DNA of 47,115 nucleotides from Kordiimonadales bacterium (GTDB taxonomy: Bacteria > Pseudomonadota > Alphaproteobacteria > Sphingomonadales > Kordiimonadaceae), in assembly GCA_002401685.1 (NCBI GenBank), contig NVTU01000019.1, forward strand, positions 7,155 to 54,269, in the 5' to 3' direction. The notes under the pieces are model-generated. The model ran no database searches. It was not told where the DNA came from and saw only the letters and a program-made list of their open reading frames with translations. A program made the position numbers and the translations under genes. Below, one piece after another: positions 26,015 through 34,800 of this stretch; the stretch's first letter is position 1; every line of letters begins with the position of its first letter.

Positions 26015-27228
26015 GAGGCCCCCAAATCCCTCGGGTGGATAACAACTGCGGTAAGGTCGTCAGGCAGAGAGGCGGCAGGTTGCGCATCAAAAAACCGCTT
26101 CAATAGACGGGAAATCAACGTGTGCCGATCACCTTCTTGGTTTAGTTCCTCAACCCAACGAACCAATCCTTCTTCACCTAACATCGAGCCATCGCGCTCT
26201 GGTGCCTCCACGAGGACGTCAGAGTAACAGAACAAGCTTTCGTTCGGTTCAAGTTTATCTTCTATATTCACATAGTCTGGCTTGTTAACAATACCAACAG
26301 GTATGCCCGTACTATCCAACAGGCGAACACCGTTCGGCCCGATCACCATGGGCTTCGGCGCACCGCCGCCAGCATATGTCATATGCCCGGTTTTATAGTT
26401 TATAACGGCGTAAAACATCGTCGCGAACTGGCCAAGAGGAAAGGCTGGTGTCAACACACTGTTCAACTCAGTCATAAACAGCGCAGGGTCAACCCGTGCC
26501 TGCTGAAAGCGCCCCATACTGGCATGCGTTCGGAAAGTATTCAGCGCGGCGCCAACACCGTGCCCCGCAATATCAAGAACATAGAGCCCTACTTGGTCGT
26601 CAGGCAGTTGCCAACACCCCCACAGGTCTCCACCAAGCTCGAAGCAGGCCTGGTAGAAATGTTCGATCACGACATTATTGTGTTTCTCAATATCTTTTAT
26701 GACCGTTTCATCAGGCAGTAGCGATTGCTGCATGTCACGCGCCATCACCAGTTCGCTGTTCATGCTTTCGCGGAATTCCTTCAGGCTGTTAATCAGGAAT
26801 CGGTTTTCCAAATGCATGCGAACCCGCGCGAGCAACTCAGGCTGGTTAATCGGTTTAGAAACGAAATCAGTTGCCCCCGAGGCAAAAACCTCAACCCGTT
26901 CCTCAGGTGTTTCCGATGCAGACTGCACGAGAATTGGCAAATCTGCGAAGCGCGGGTCCTTCCGTAATGAGCGACAAACCTCATATCCGGAAACCCTCGG
27001 CATATTCAAGTCCAACACCACTAAATCAGGCGGATCGTCAGCAATCATCTGCAGCGCCTCGTCGCCGTCTGAGGCGTAAATGATATTTTTATGGCCACCA
27101 CGTGCCAGACACATGCCTATCATTTGGCGCATCAGAGCCATATCATCTACGACCAAGACACGTGCAGACTCCAACGCAAGTGCAAGTTCATCGATTTGTT
27201 GCGTCTGACTACTAGTTTTCTCGTCCAC
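26011..27228 (-). CDS. Response regulator with PP2C/SpoIIE phosphatase output
   Basis: This 405-residue protein has a receiver domain (23-140) with D28-D29, phosphoacceptor D73 in VVLDLNMP and K125 in VSKP. A short coiled linker (about 145-170) leads to a SpoIIE-type PP2C domain (about 185-400) with ELGGDLWG, DIAGHGVGAAL and LPDDLTAVVI, which hold the metal-binding aspartates. It should dephosphorylate a STAS protein when its receiver is phosphorylated. Its position in the che cluster suggests CheA as phosphodonor. It overlaps the HATPase gene by four bases. Confidence 0.9.
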   Translation of the reverse strand: MDEKTSSQTQQIDELALALESARVLVVDDMALMRQMIGMCLARGGHKNIIYASDGDEALQMIADDPPDLVVLDLNMPRVSGYEVCRSLRKDPRFADLPILVQSASETPEERVEVFASGATDFVSKPINQPELLARVRMHLENRFLINSLKEFRESMNSELVMARDMQQSLLPDETVIKDIEKHNNVVIEHFYQACFELGGDLWGCWQLPDDQVGLYVLDIAGHGVGAALNTFRTHASMGRFQQARVDPALFMTELNSVLTPAFPLGQFATMFYAVINYKTGHMTYAGGGAPKPMVIGPNGVRLLDSTGIPVGIVNKPDYVNIEDKLEPNESLFCYSDVLVEAPERDGSMLGEEGLVRWVEELNQEGDRHTLISRLLKRFFDAQPAASLPDDLTAVVIHPRDLGAS

Positions 27229-27273
27229 TCAACATTCCAAGCATAAGATTTAGGATTATCAAACCAATTGGGA

Positions 27274-27573
27274 TTAGGCGTCCAGAAGGTCAGAAAGTTT
27301 GGTCAGTTTAAGCATACTTGCCACGTGGCCCTGTGCGCCAGAAACCGTTAGCTTCCAACCCGCTGTCTCAGACTGCTCACGGGCGATCAAAAACATGCCA
27401 AGCCCTGCAGAATCGACCATATCCACGCTCGAAAGGTCAAAGTTACAAACTTCAACGCTTTGATCGGAAATGTCTTTCAAAAGCTGTCGAAAACTTACGT
27501 TTTCAGAAAATGTAATATCACCCGTGAAAACAACCGTGGCTTTGCCGCCATTATTGTCGATACGATAATCCAT
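27274..27573 (-). CDS. STAS-domain anti-sigma-factor antagonist
   Basis: This 99-residue SpoIIAA/RsbV-like protein carries the phosphorylatable serine S55 in MVDSAGLGMF, with the usual strand-helix pattern. ATG at 27573 is used; a TTG directly before it is also possible. It lies between the soluble MCP-like gene and the SpoIIE phosphatase gene, so a phosphatase, an antagonist and a kinase stand in a row. The final target (sigma factor or another STAS partner) is not in this window. Confidence 0.88.
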   Translation of the reverse strand: MDYRIDNNGGKATVVFTGDITFSENVSFRQLLKDISDQSVEVCNFDLSSVDMVDSAGLGMFLIAREQSETAGWKLTVSGAQGHVASMLKLTKLSDLLDA

Positions 27574-27591
27574 CAAGTATTCCTTCCGCTG

Positions 27592-29091
27592 TTAAAACAG
27601 TTCAATATTGTCGTCGTCAAATTCATTCTCTGACGCCGTACCTGTTGTATCTGCGCTAAAATCATCAAACATTTCAACGTCGTCTTCGTCAAGCCCTGCT
27701 ACATGTTCCGTCAGAGATAATTTAGATTTATCAGGTTTAAGAAGCATGCCTTGTACAAATCGCTCACGCATTTCACCAAGTGAGCAATCCTTTATCACGT
27801 GATTTACCCACTCTTCCATTACTTGCGTATCGTCTTCAATGCGCGGGAGACCGGTGCTATCATATGTTTCGTCTGCAAGGTCGTGCGCCACATCAACAAG
27901 CACGGTCATGGTTGTTCGCACGGCATCAAGTTGCTGTTGGACTTTGTCTTGAAACTGAAATTTTTGAACCATATTCGACATGTCAGTTTGCAATTGCAGG
28001 GAAAGCGCTGCGGACCCCTCTAGCTTCTCTTTGAATTCAAAATTCTGGGAGATCAGCGCTTTCATCATACTTTCAATACGGTCCTTGGCTTTCAGGTTTG
28101 CGCTTAAATCAAGACTGGCAATTGATTGTAATTGTTCGTGACCTTTCTCGATGCCGTCATGCACAGCATCAACGCGTTCACGCAATGTTCCAGCCAAGCC
28201 ATTGATACTACGCGATAAAACCCTCACTTCATCAGCAACAACACCAAAGCCTAGTCCTGCGTCGCCAGCACGTGTCGCCTCAATCTTCGCATTCAGCGCC
28301 AACAGATTCGTTTGTTTATTAATTTTTTCAATCTCGCCAATTTGAGATACGACTTCTTTGACGTCCACCACAACATCGTCCAGGGCATAAACCAATGTCA
28401 TTGCCGTCTGTGAGAGTTGCAGCACATTCATGATGCCTTCGGTAAAAACACCTTCTAGAAATTCAATAATTTCGGGAAGCGATAATACTTCGTCTTCAAG
28501 CTGAACCAAGGAAGCCGAATGCACAATCTCAGCCATGCTTTTGCTCTGCGCTTGAGCGTTATTCACCAAACTATGAAACAGACCGCTGAGATCTTCAGTG
28601 CTTACCTCAACTAACTTTGCGGCTAGCGTGATCTCGCTGTCCAGAGTTGTCAGCCCCCGGCTCATCACATGATGCATTTCCAGCCACCTAACCAGAGAAG
28701 CTCGCGTAAGCTCCTCGGTGGTGGTGGACCCGCCGCTTACGGCAAAGGACTTCACAAGATCTTCTTCACCACGATCTACGGCATCCTGGTCCGATGGCAT
28801 AAGCTCATCACCGTCGTCATCGAGTGGCACATCATGATTGGTACCATCCAATCCAGGTAGGTTAACTTCAGGCAGTGTAATTCCAGAAGGATCAAGCCCA
28901 ACAGGATCCGCAGCAGCGGACCCTAGCTGAATCGCTGCGGCACCGACTTTAAGGTCGGCATCATCCAACACTCTGCCCGAATGCGACGAAGCCGCTGCCC
29001 CACCATCTGACTGCAAAAGAACAGCTTTACCGCCGTCTTTAGCGTTTTGCACCGTCGTAGAGTGGGTGTTTATATCGACCGCAGATGCCAT
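27592..29091 (-). CDS. Soluble MCP-like signalling protein with CheZ-like motif and acidic tail
   Basis: This protein of about 499 residues has no membrane span. After a low-complexity acidic N-terminal third comes a coiled-coil region with an MCP-type hairpin tip near 245-275 ([19 protein letters not shown]; MCPs usually have [10 protein letters not shown]). Then comes [10 protein letters not shown] at about 379-388, where D382 and Q386 are spaced like the catalytic Asp and Gln of CheZ. The tail holds DDVEMF and ends DDDNIELF. The start is uncertain: ATG 29091 with GGGA upstream, or TTG 29145 just after the cheB stop. It could be a cytoplasmic receptor or a CheY-P phosphatase. Confidence 0.75.
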   Translation of the reverse strand: MASAVDINTHSTTVQNAKDGGKAVLLQSDGGAAASSHSGRVLDDADLKVGAAAIQLGSAAADPVGLDPSGITLPEVNLPGLDGTNHDVPLDDDGDELMPSDQDAVDRGEEDLVKSFAVSGGSTTTEELTRASLVRWLEMHHVMSRGLTTLDSEITLAAKLVEVSTEDLSGLFHSLVNNAQAQSKSMAEIVHSASLVQLEDEVLSLPEIIEFLEGVFTEGIMNVLQLSQTAMTLVYALDDVVVDVKEVVSQIGEIEKINKQTNLLALNAKIEATRAGDAGLGFGVVADEVRVLSRSINGLAGTLRERVDAVHDGIEKGHEQLQSIASLDLSANLKAKDRIESMMKALISQNFEFKEKLEGSAALSLQLQTDMSNMVQKFQFQDKVQQQLDAVRTTMTVLVDVAHDLADETYDSTGLPRIEDDTQVMEEWVNHVIKDCSLGEMRERFVQGMLLKPDKSKLSLTEHVAGLDEDDVEMFDDFSADTTGTASENEFDDDNIELF

Positions 29092-29149
29092 ACTTGATCC
29101 CAATTCAATTCTGTCCAAATCATCTTCGCTTATTGGCCTTAGCAAGGTG

Positions 29150-30220
29150 TTAACTCGTCGAAGAAAATCTCCTATTTTCTCCCGAAGGCCAGCATTTAGA
29201 TTCAATTGCGCCAGCCATTTTAGAAAGCGGCATTTCAATTTCCACCGCGCCAATCTGTTGCGCCACTCGCGGCATACCGTAAACAACGCAGCTGCCTTCG
29301 CTTTGGCCAAGAGTGAAGGCGCCCGCTTGCCGTAATGCTAACATCCCGTCCGCACCGTCGCGGCCCATGCCGGTTAGCATAATGCTGATTACATTGGTCA
29401 CGCCGAGCTCAGCGACCGACATAAAGAGCGCATCAACACTTGGCTTATGGCCGCTCATAGGCTCCTCGTCGCCGTGCAACAAAATCATCGATTTATTGCC
29501 CTTTCGGCCGATTCTCAAATGATGGCCACCGTGCGCGATATAAGCGGTATTTTTTTCCAGCACCGCACCGTGAGAGCTTTCACGAACGCTCACTCTGCTC
29601 ACCAAATCCAGCCTGTCTGCAAGGCCGGCCGTATACGCCATCGGCATATGCTGAACGATCACGATAGGCGGCACGCCAAGTGGCAATAAGGGGATTATTT
29701 CTTTCAAAGCAACTACCCCACCAGTGGATGCGCCTATCACAATCAAATTAGCTTCGGGCTTCGGCTTTGGCCGGCCTGCAGCCTTGCGAATAAGAAATTC
29801 CGGCGGCCGCACACAGGCGCCAGCAGCGGCTTTGACTTTGGTTAGTATCTCGGACTTCATCGCATCAAAGTTATTTTCAAGATCAACGGTCGGTTTCCCA
29901 ATGATGTCACAAACACCAAGTTCCAACGCCCGCAGCGTTTGCGCAGTACCGCGCTGTGTCAGGCTTGAAATCATCACAACAGGCATCGGCCGTAGCTGCA
30001 TGAGTTTCTCGAGAAACGAAAGACCATCCATCTTCGGCATCTCAATATCCAGCGTAATCACATCAGGATTAAGCTTCTTTATCATTTTCCGTGCAACAAG
30101 CGGATCTTCAGCGGTACCAACCAGTTCCATTTCGGGATCACTATCAAAGACAGCCGTCAAAATCTGGCGAATAAGAGCGCTGTCATCGACGATTAATACC
30201 TTAATTTTTTTAGCAGACAT
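29150..30220 (-). CDS. cheB: Chemotaxis protein-glutamate methylesterase CheB
   Basis: This 356-residue protein has a receiver domain (1-120) with phosphoacceptor D58 in ITLDIEMP. A linker leads to the CheB methylesterase domain (about 155-345), with catalytic S165 (GASTGG), H191 (VQHMP) and D288 (GMGRDGADG). It demethylates or deamidates MCP glutamates and, when phosphorylated by CheA, drives adaptation. It follows cheD by 29 bases. The full catalytic set is intact. Confidence 0.95.
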   Translation of the reverse strand: MSAKKIKVLIVDDSALIRQILTAVFDSDPEMELVGTAEDPLVARKMIKKLNPDVITLDIEMPKMDGLSFLEKLMQLRPMPVVMISSLTQRGTAQTLRALELGVCDIIGKPTVDLENNFDAMKSEILTKVKAAAGACVRPPEFLIRKAAGRPKPKPEANLIVIGASTGGVVALKEIIPLLPLGVPPIVIVQHMPMAYTAGLADRLDLVSRVSVRESSHGAVLEKNTAYIAHGGHHLRIGRKGNKSMILLHGDEEPMSGHKPSVDALFMSVAELGVTNVISIMLTGMGRDGADGMLALRQAGAFTLGQSEGSCVVYGMPRVAQQIGAVEIEMPLSKMAGAIESKCWPSGENRRFSSTS

Positions 30221-30249
30221 ATTTTTTGGTTCCTGAAAACACGCAAAAC

Positions 30250-30897
30250 TCAGTCAAACAATTCGATATCGCTTTCGTCTTTTGGTGGCGTTTTTTTGCT
30301 AATACCGCGGCGATAGCTATTTTCTTTATTGAAGACTTGGGTATCCGCTGCACGTCGCATCAGCAATCGGTCAACCTTGCCTGATGCGGGGTAATAATGA
30401 ATACGCCGAGCACAATCTCCACGCAAATCAGCGCTCGCAATAATCAGCCCCTCATTTCGAAGATATTCTTCGACAAAATCGGCGTTTCGGTGGCCAACAT
30501 TGGTACTATTGTTGCCAAGCACATTGCCCCCACCAAATACTTTTATCTCCAACCTATTACGCGGGCACCCCAGGCGCAGGATCTCATTGATCAGAATTTC
30601 CATCGCGTGGTTGCCGTAGCGCATCACTGCATTTGAGGCCCGCCAATCACCGGGTTCGCCTTCTGGCAGCATAAAATGGTTCATGCCACCTATGCCGGTT
30701 TCTGGGTCACGAATACAGGCAGAGACACAGCTTCCCAGCACCGTTACAAGCATCTCACTTGGCTCACCGCTGACGTAATGTTCGCCAGGCAATAATTTAA
30801 CGACCATATGCTTGTATTTGCTGTCGAAGTAACGACGCACCTGCGCTTCATTGCGCGTTGCCATGCGGCGTTCGACGCTTTCCCTTGCGCTAACCAT
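30250..30897 (-). CDS. cheD: Chemoreceptor glutamine deamidase CheD
   Basis: This 215-residue protein carries the CheD core VTVLGSCVSACIRD with the catalytic cysteine, GGMNHFMLPEG with the His, and GGGNVLGNNSTNVGHRN downstream. It deamidates glutamines of MCPs and can interact with CheC-type phosphatases. The ATG overlaps the cheR stop (TGATG). The C-terminus ends SDIELFD, after a basic stretch, close to the DNIELF end of the soluble MCP-like protein. Confidence 0.95.
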   Translation of the reverse strand: MVSARESVERRMATRNEAQVRRYFDSKYKHMVVKLLPGEHYVSGEPSEMLVTVLGSCVSACIRDPETGIGGMNHFMLPEGEPGDWRASNAVMRYGNHAMEILINEILRLGCPRNRLEIKVFGGGNVLGNNSTNVGHRNADFVEEYLRNEGLIIASADLRGDCARRIHYYPASGKVDRLLMRRAADTQVFNKENSYRRGISKKTPPKDESDIELFD

Positions 30898-31748
30898 CAG
30901 CCGACAGCCTCCAGCTTACTTGTCATACGGAAAGCGGACCGGCCCACCGGCACAAGACCAGGCTGTGCCACTGTCAAAGATTCGGCATGTCCCACATAAA
31001 GTACGCCCTGCTCGTCAAGCAGCTCCATAAAGCGCCGAACGAGCTTGCGTTGGGTCTCTTTGTCAAAATAAATCATTACATTTCTGCAAAAAATCACATC
31101 AAACTTCTGTTTAATTGGCCAACTTTCCATCAAGTTTAAATGCTTAAAATTAACAATAGATTTCAGCTCTTCACTCATATGGGCTTTTTTGTCTTTTATC
31201 GTAACAAAGCGCTCGGCAAGTTGCGGCGGCACCTCGTCAACATCCTGCTCGCGGTAGATCCCTGTTTCGCCGCGCTCAAGCATGTTGGTATCAATATCAG
31301 TGGCCAAAATACGGACATCCCAGTTGGCGTGCTTCGGCAAAGAGGCCAGGATTGTCATTCCAATGGAGTAAGGCTCCATGCCCGAAGAACAGGCAGCTGA
31401 CCAAACGCGAATTTTCTTATCAAATACCCCTGCACGTGCGCCCTCGACTTTTGACTGAAGCACATCTTCCCGCATATGGGTAAAATGGTGGCCTTCCCGG
31501 AAAAACCGCGTCAGATTAGTGGTCATTGCATTGACAAAATCAATGGCTTCGCTGTCGCCGTCTTTGCTTTTCAGGAGATTTAAGTACGCACGGAAGTCTT
31601 CCAGATCCAGTGCTCGAAGGCGACGGGAAATGCGTGTGTAGACCATTTCCTCCTTGCCGTCCTTCAGCTGAATACCGGTACGGTCACAAACAATAGCGCG
31701 CAGCTCATTGAAGTCTTTTCGACGGAATTTAAACTGGCGTTTTTCCAT
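30897..31748 (-). CDS. cheR: Chemotaxis protein methyltransferase CheR
   Basis: This 283-residue protein has an N-terminal helical domain (about 8-75) and the SAM-binding domain with VWSAACSSGMEPYSIGM near 120-136. FCRNVMIYF and GHAESL lie in the C-terminal part. It methylates MCP glutamates. The giant MCP just upstream ends in DWAEF, which resembles the CheR-tethering pentapeptide. cheR starts 127 bases after that MCP, past a terminator-like hairpin. Confidence 0.95.
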   Translation of the reverse strand: MEKRQFKFRRKDFNELRAIVCDRTGIQLKDGKEEMVYTRISRRLRALDLEDFRAYLNLLKSKDGDSEAIDFVNAMTTNLTRFFREGHHFTHMREDVLQSKVEGARAGVFDKKIRVWSAACSSGMEPYSIGMTILASLPKHANWDVRILATDIDTNMLERGETGIYREQDVDEVPPQLAERFVTIKDKKAHMSEELKSIVNFKHLNLMESWPIKQKFDVIFCRNVMIYFDKETQRKLVRRFMELLDEQGVLYVGHAESLTVAQPGLVPVGRSAFRMTSKLEAVG

Positions 31749-31825
31749 GAGGGTAGCGTTTGCTCCAAATCACTGCGGTAGAATTGCTGCTGCACGTGCC
31801 CGTTTTGATAAGTGCCTTCAGCAGA

Positions 31826-31856
31826 GTGAAAGGAAGGGTGGCAAAACCACCCTTCC
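31826..31856 (-). terminator. Terminator or attenuator between the giant MCP and cheR
   Basis: GGAAGGGTGG, five bases, CCACCCTTCC: a perfect 10-bp stem at 31832-31856. Read on the minus strand it begins about 20 bases after the MCP stop codon and is followed by a short TTTC run. It would lower transcription of cheR, cheD, cheB and the genes beyond relative to the receptor. Confidence 0.65.
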
Positions 31857-31875
31857 CTGTCTTATCGTTCGAGCT

Positions 31876-34800
31876 TTAGAATTCAGCCCAATCATCATCG
31901 CCGCCAGCTTTTTTCGCTGGTGCCTTTTTGCGGGCTTTCTTCGAAGCTGGCGCTTTGGCTTTCGCCTCAGGTCGCTTAGCTTTCGCCCTTGGTGTGCCGC
32001 CGCCTGAGCTAACCGACACATCTGTGGTGAAGAAGCTGACCCGCTCCTGCATCACTTCAGATTGGTCTTCAAGCTGACGGGCTGACGCTGCAGTTTCTTC
32101 CACAAGTGCCGAGTTCTGCTGGGTCATCTCGTCCATTTCAGCGATCGACTTGTTGATCTCGGCAATGCCTGTCGCCTGCTCCTGGTTCGCCGCAGCGATT
32201 TCGGAAACAAGGTCTGTCACGCCTTTAATCGAGGTCACGATCTCACCAAGCTGCGTACCGGCTTCATTCACCAGTTCAACACCCGTTTTCACCTGATTAT
32301 TACTGTCAACAATCAAGCCTTTGATGTCTTTCGCTGCTTCGGATGAACGCTGCGCCAGTGCCCGTACTTCAGAGGCAACAACCGCAAAGCCCTTACCTGC
32401 ATCCCCTGCCCGCGCAGCTTCCACCGCAGCGTTCAGAGCAAGAAGGTTGGTCTGGAAAGCAATCTCGTCAATCACCACGATGATGTCTGAGATTTTCTGT
32501 GAGCTTTCTTCGATCCGGGACATCGCTTCCACGGCATCGTTCACCACCACGCCGCCTTTTTCAGCAACATCGCGGGCTTGCGTACCCTGGGTGTTGGCCG
32601 ATGCTGCATTCTCAGCGTTGGTTTTCACTGCACTTTCCATCTCTTCCATGGACGCTGCAGTTTCTTCCAGTGCTGAGGCTTGCTGCTCGGTACGTTCCGA
32701 TAGGTCCGCACTGCCGGAGGCAATCTCGGTTGCGGCGTTACCCACATCCCCAGCGCCGGTAGCGATTTGGCCAAGAACTTCTGAAAGTTTCTCACCAGTA
32801 GCGTTGGTGTTCTGTTTCAGCTCATCCCATGTGCCCTGATAGTCAGCTTCAATACGGGCTGTCAGATCACCGCCTGCCATTGAGGCAAGCGTTGTGGCAA
32901 CATCGTTGAGGCCTTTATCGCAGGTTTCAGCGAACTGGTTGATACCCGTGGAGACATTGAGCATGAAGCCCTCTTTCTCCTCAAGGTCGATGCGCTGGGT
33001 CAAATCACCGGTAACCGCGGCTTCTACCACGCCCGCGATCTCACGTTCTACTGCGCGCTCTAGGGTTACATCGCCCCACTCAACCACCGTACCAAGGCGC
33101 TCGCCGCTCTCGTCAAGAACCGGGTTAGCAATCAGGCTAAACAAGCGCTCTCCAACTGCGATCTCGGTGCTATGCGTACCTTGCAGCGCCGTGATCATAC
33201 CGCGCTGATGCGATGGGTTCTTGTGGAAGATATCAGGGTTAGCGCCCATCAGTTTGTTGCTATCAAAGGCTGGCAACACTTTGCGGATATCCGCTTCTGC
33301 CATTTTGAACATGGTGATCATGCTGTCATTCATATAGTTGATATGCATGTCAGCGTCGGCCACCATCACACTGGCGGTCACTTTATCAAGCGCCTGCTTG
33401 ATCTGGGCATTGGCTGCCGCTATTTCGGCTGCAGCTGCTTCGGCCGCCAAGCGGTCGGTCAGATCTTCCCACTCAACACTTGTGCCTATCCGGTCCCCTG
33501 TTGCCTCGTCCATCACAGGATTGGCGATCAGGCTGAAGGTCCGGCCACCAATAACAATTTGGCCTTCAAAGACATCCGTCAAAGCACCCACCATGTTCCG
33601 CTGGTGCGACGGCACTTTGTGGAACTGGTCAATGTTGGTGCCCATCAGCTTGGCAGCCCGGAAGGTCGGTAGGTCTTTCCGGATTTGCCGCTCGGCATTG
33701 TCCATCATCGCCTGCATACTGACGTTCATATAGATGATGTTAAAGTCGTTATCGGCGATCATCACGCTTGTCTGCGCACCGTCAAGCGAGGTTTTAATCC
33801 GCCCATTCTCTTGCGCAGTCTCTGAGAGTATAGCAGCTTCAGCCAAGTCCTGGGTTCTGTCTGCCCACTCTACGCTGGTACCCAGGCGGTTGCCGTCTGC
33901 GTCATTAATCGGGTTAGCGATCAAATCAAAGGTACGTGCACCCATCTGGATCCGGCCTTCAAACACACCGGTCAGCTCACCCACCATTCTCCGCTGGTGC
34001 GCAGGCACTTTGTGGAATTGGTCGATATTGGTGCCCATCAGTTTAGCAGAATTGAAATTCGGCAGATCTTTGCGGATTTCTTCTTCAGCAACATCCATCA
34101 TTTTCTGCATACTTGCGTTCATATAGATGATGTTAAAGTCGTTATCCGCCAGCATCACGTTGGTTTTCGCACCGTCGAGCGCGGTTTTAATCCGGCCGTT
34201 CTCGTTTGCCAGTTCTGCCGTGCGGTTTTCCTCAGCCAGTTTCTCGGTCACATCAGCCCACTCTACGCTGGTGCCCAGGCGTGTACCTTCCTCGTCATTG
34301 ATCGGGTTAGCGATCAACGTGAAGGTGCGGCCACCGATAACAATGCTGCTTTCAAACGTACCCGTCAGTTCCCCAACGGCCTTACGCTGGTAAGATGGGT
34401 CTTTGTGGAAACCATCAATGTTGGTGCCCATCAACGTGGACGCATTAAAGTTCGGCAGGTCCTTCTTGATGTCAGCCTCTGCATTCTGCATCATCGCAAC
34501 CATGCTTGCGTTCATGTAGATGATGTTGAAGTCAGGGTCTGCCAGCATCACGTTGGCTTTCGCACCGTCGAGCGCGGTTTTAATCCGGCCATTATCTGCG
34601 GCCAGCAACTTCTCAACATTTTCCTGCTTCAGTTTCTCGGTGATATCAGCCCACTCTACGCTGGTACCAAGGCGGGTGCCTTCTTCGTCGTTGATCGGGT
34701 TGGCGATCAAGGTGAAGGTGCGGCCACCAATAACAATGCTGCTTTCAAACGTACCCGTTAGCTCGCCGACGGCCTTACGCTGGTAAGATGGGTCTTTATG

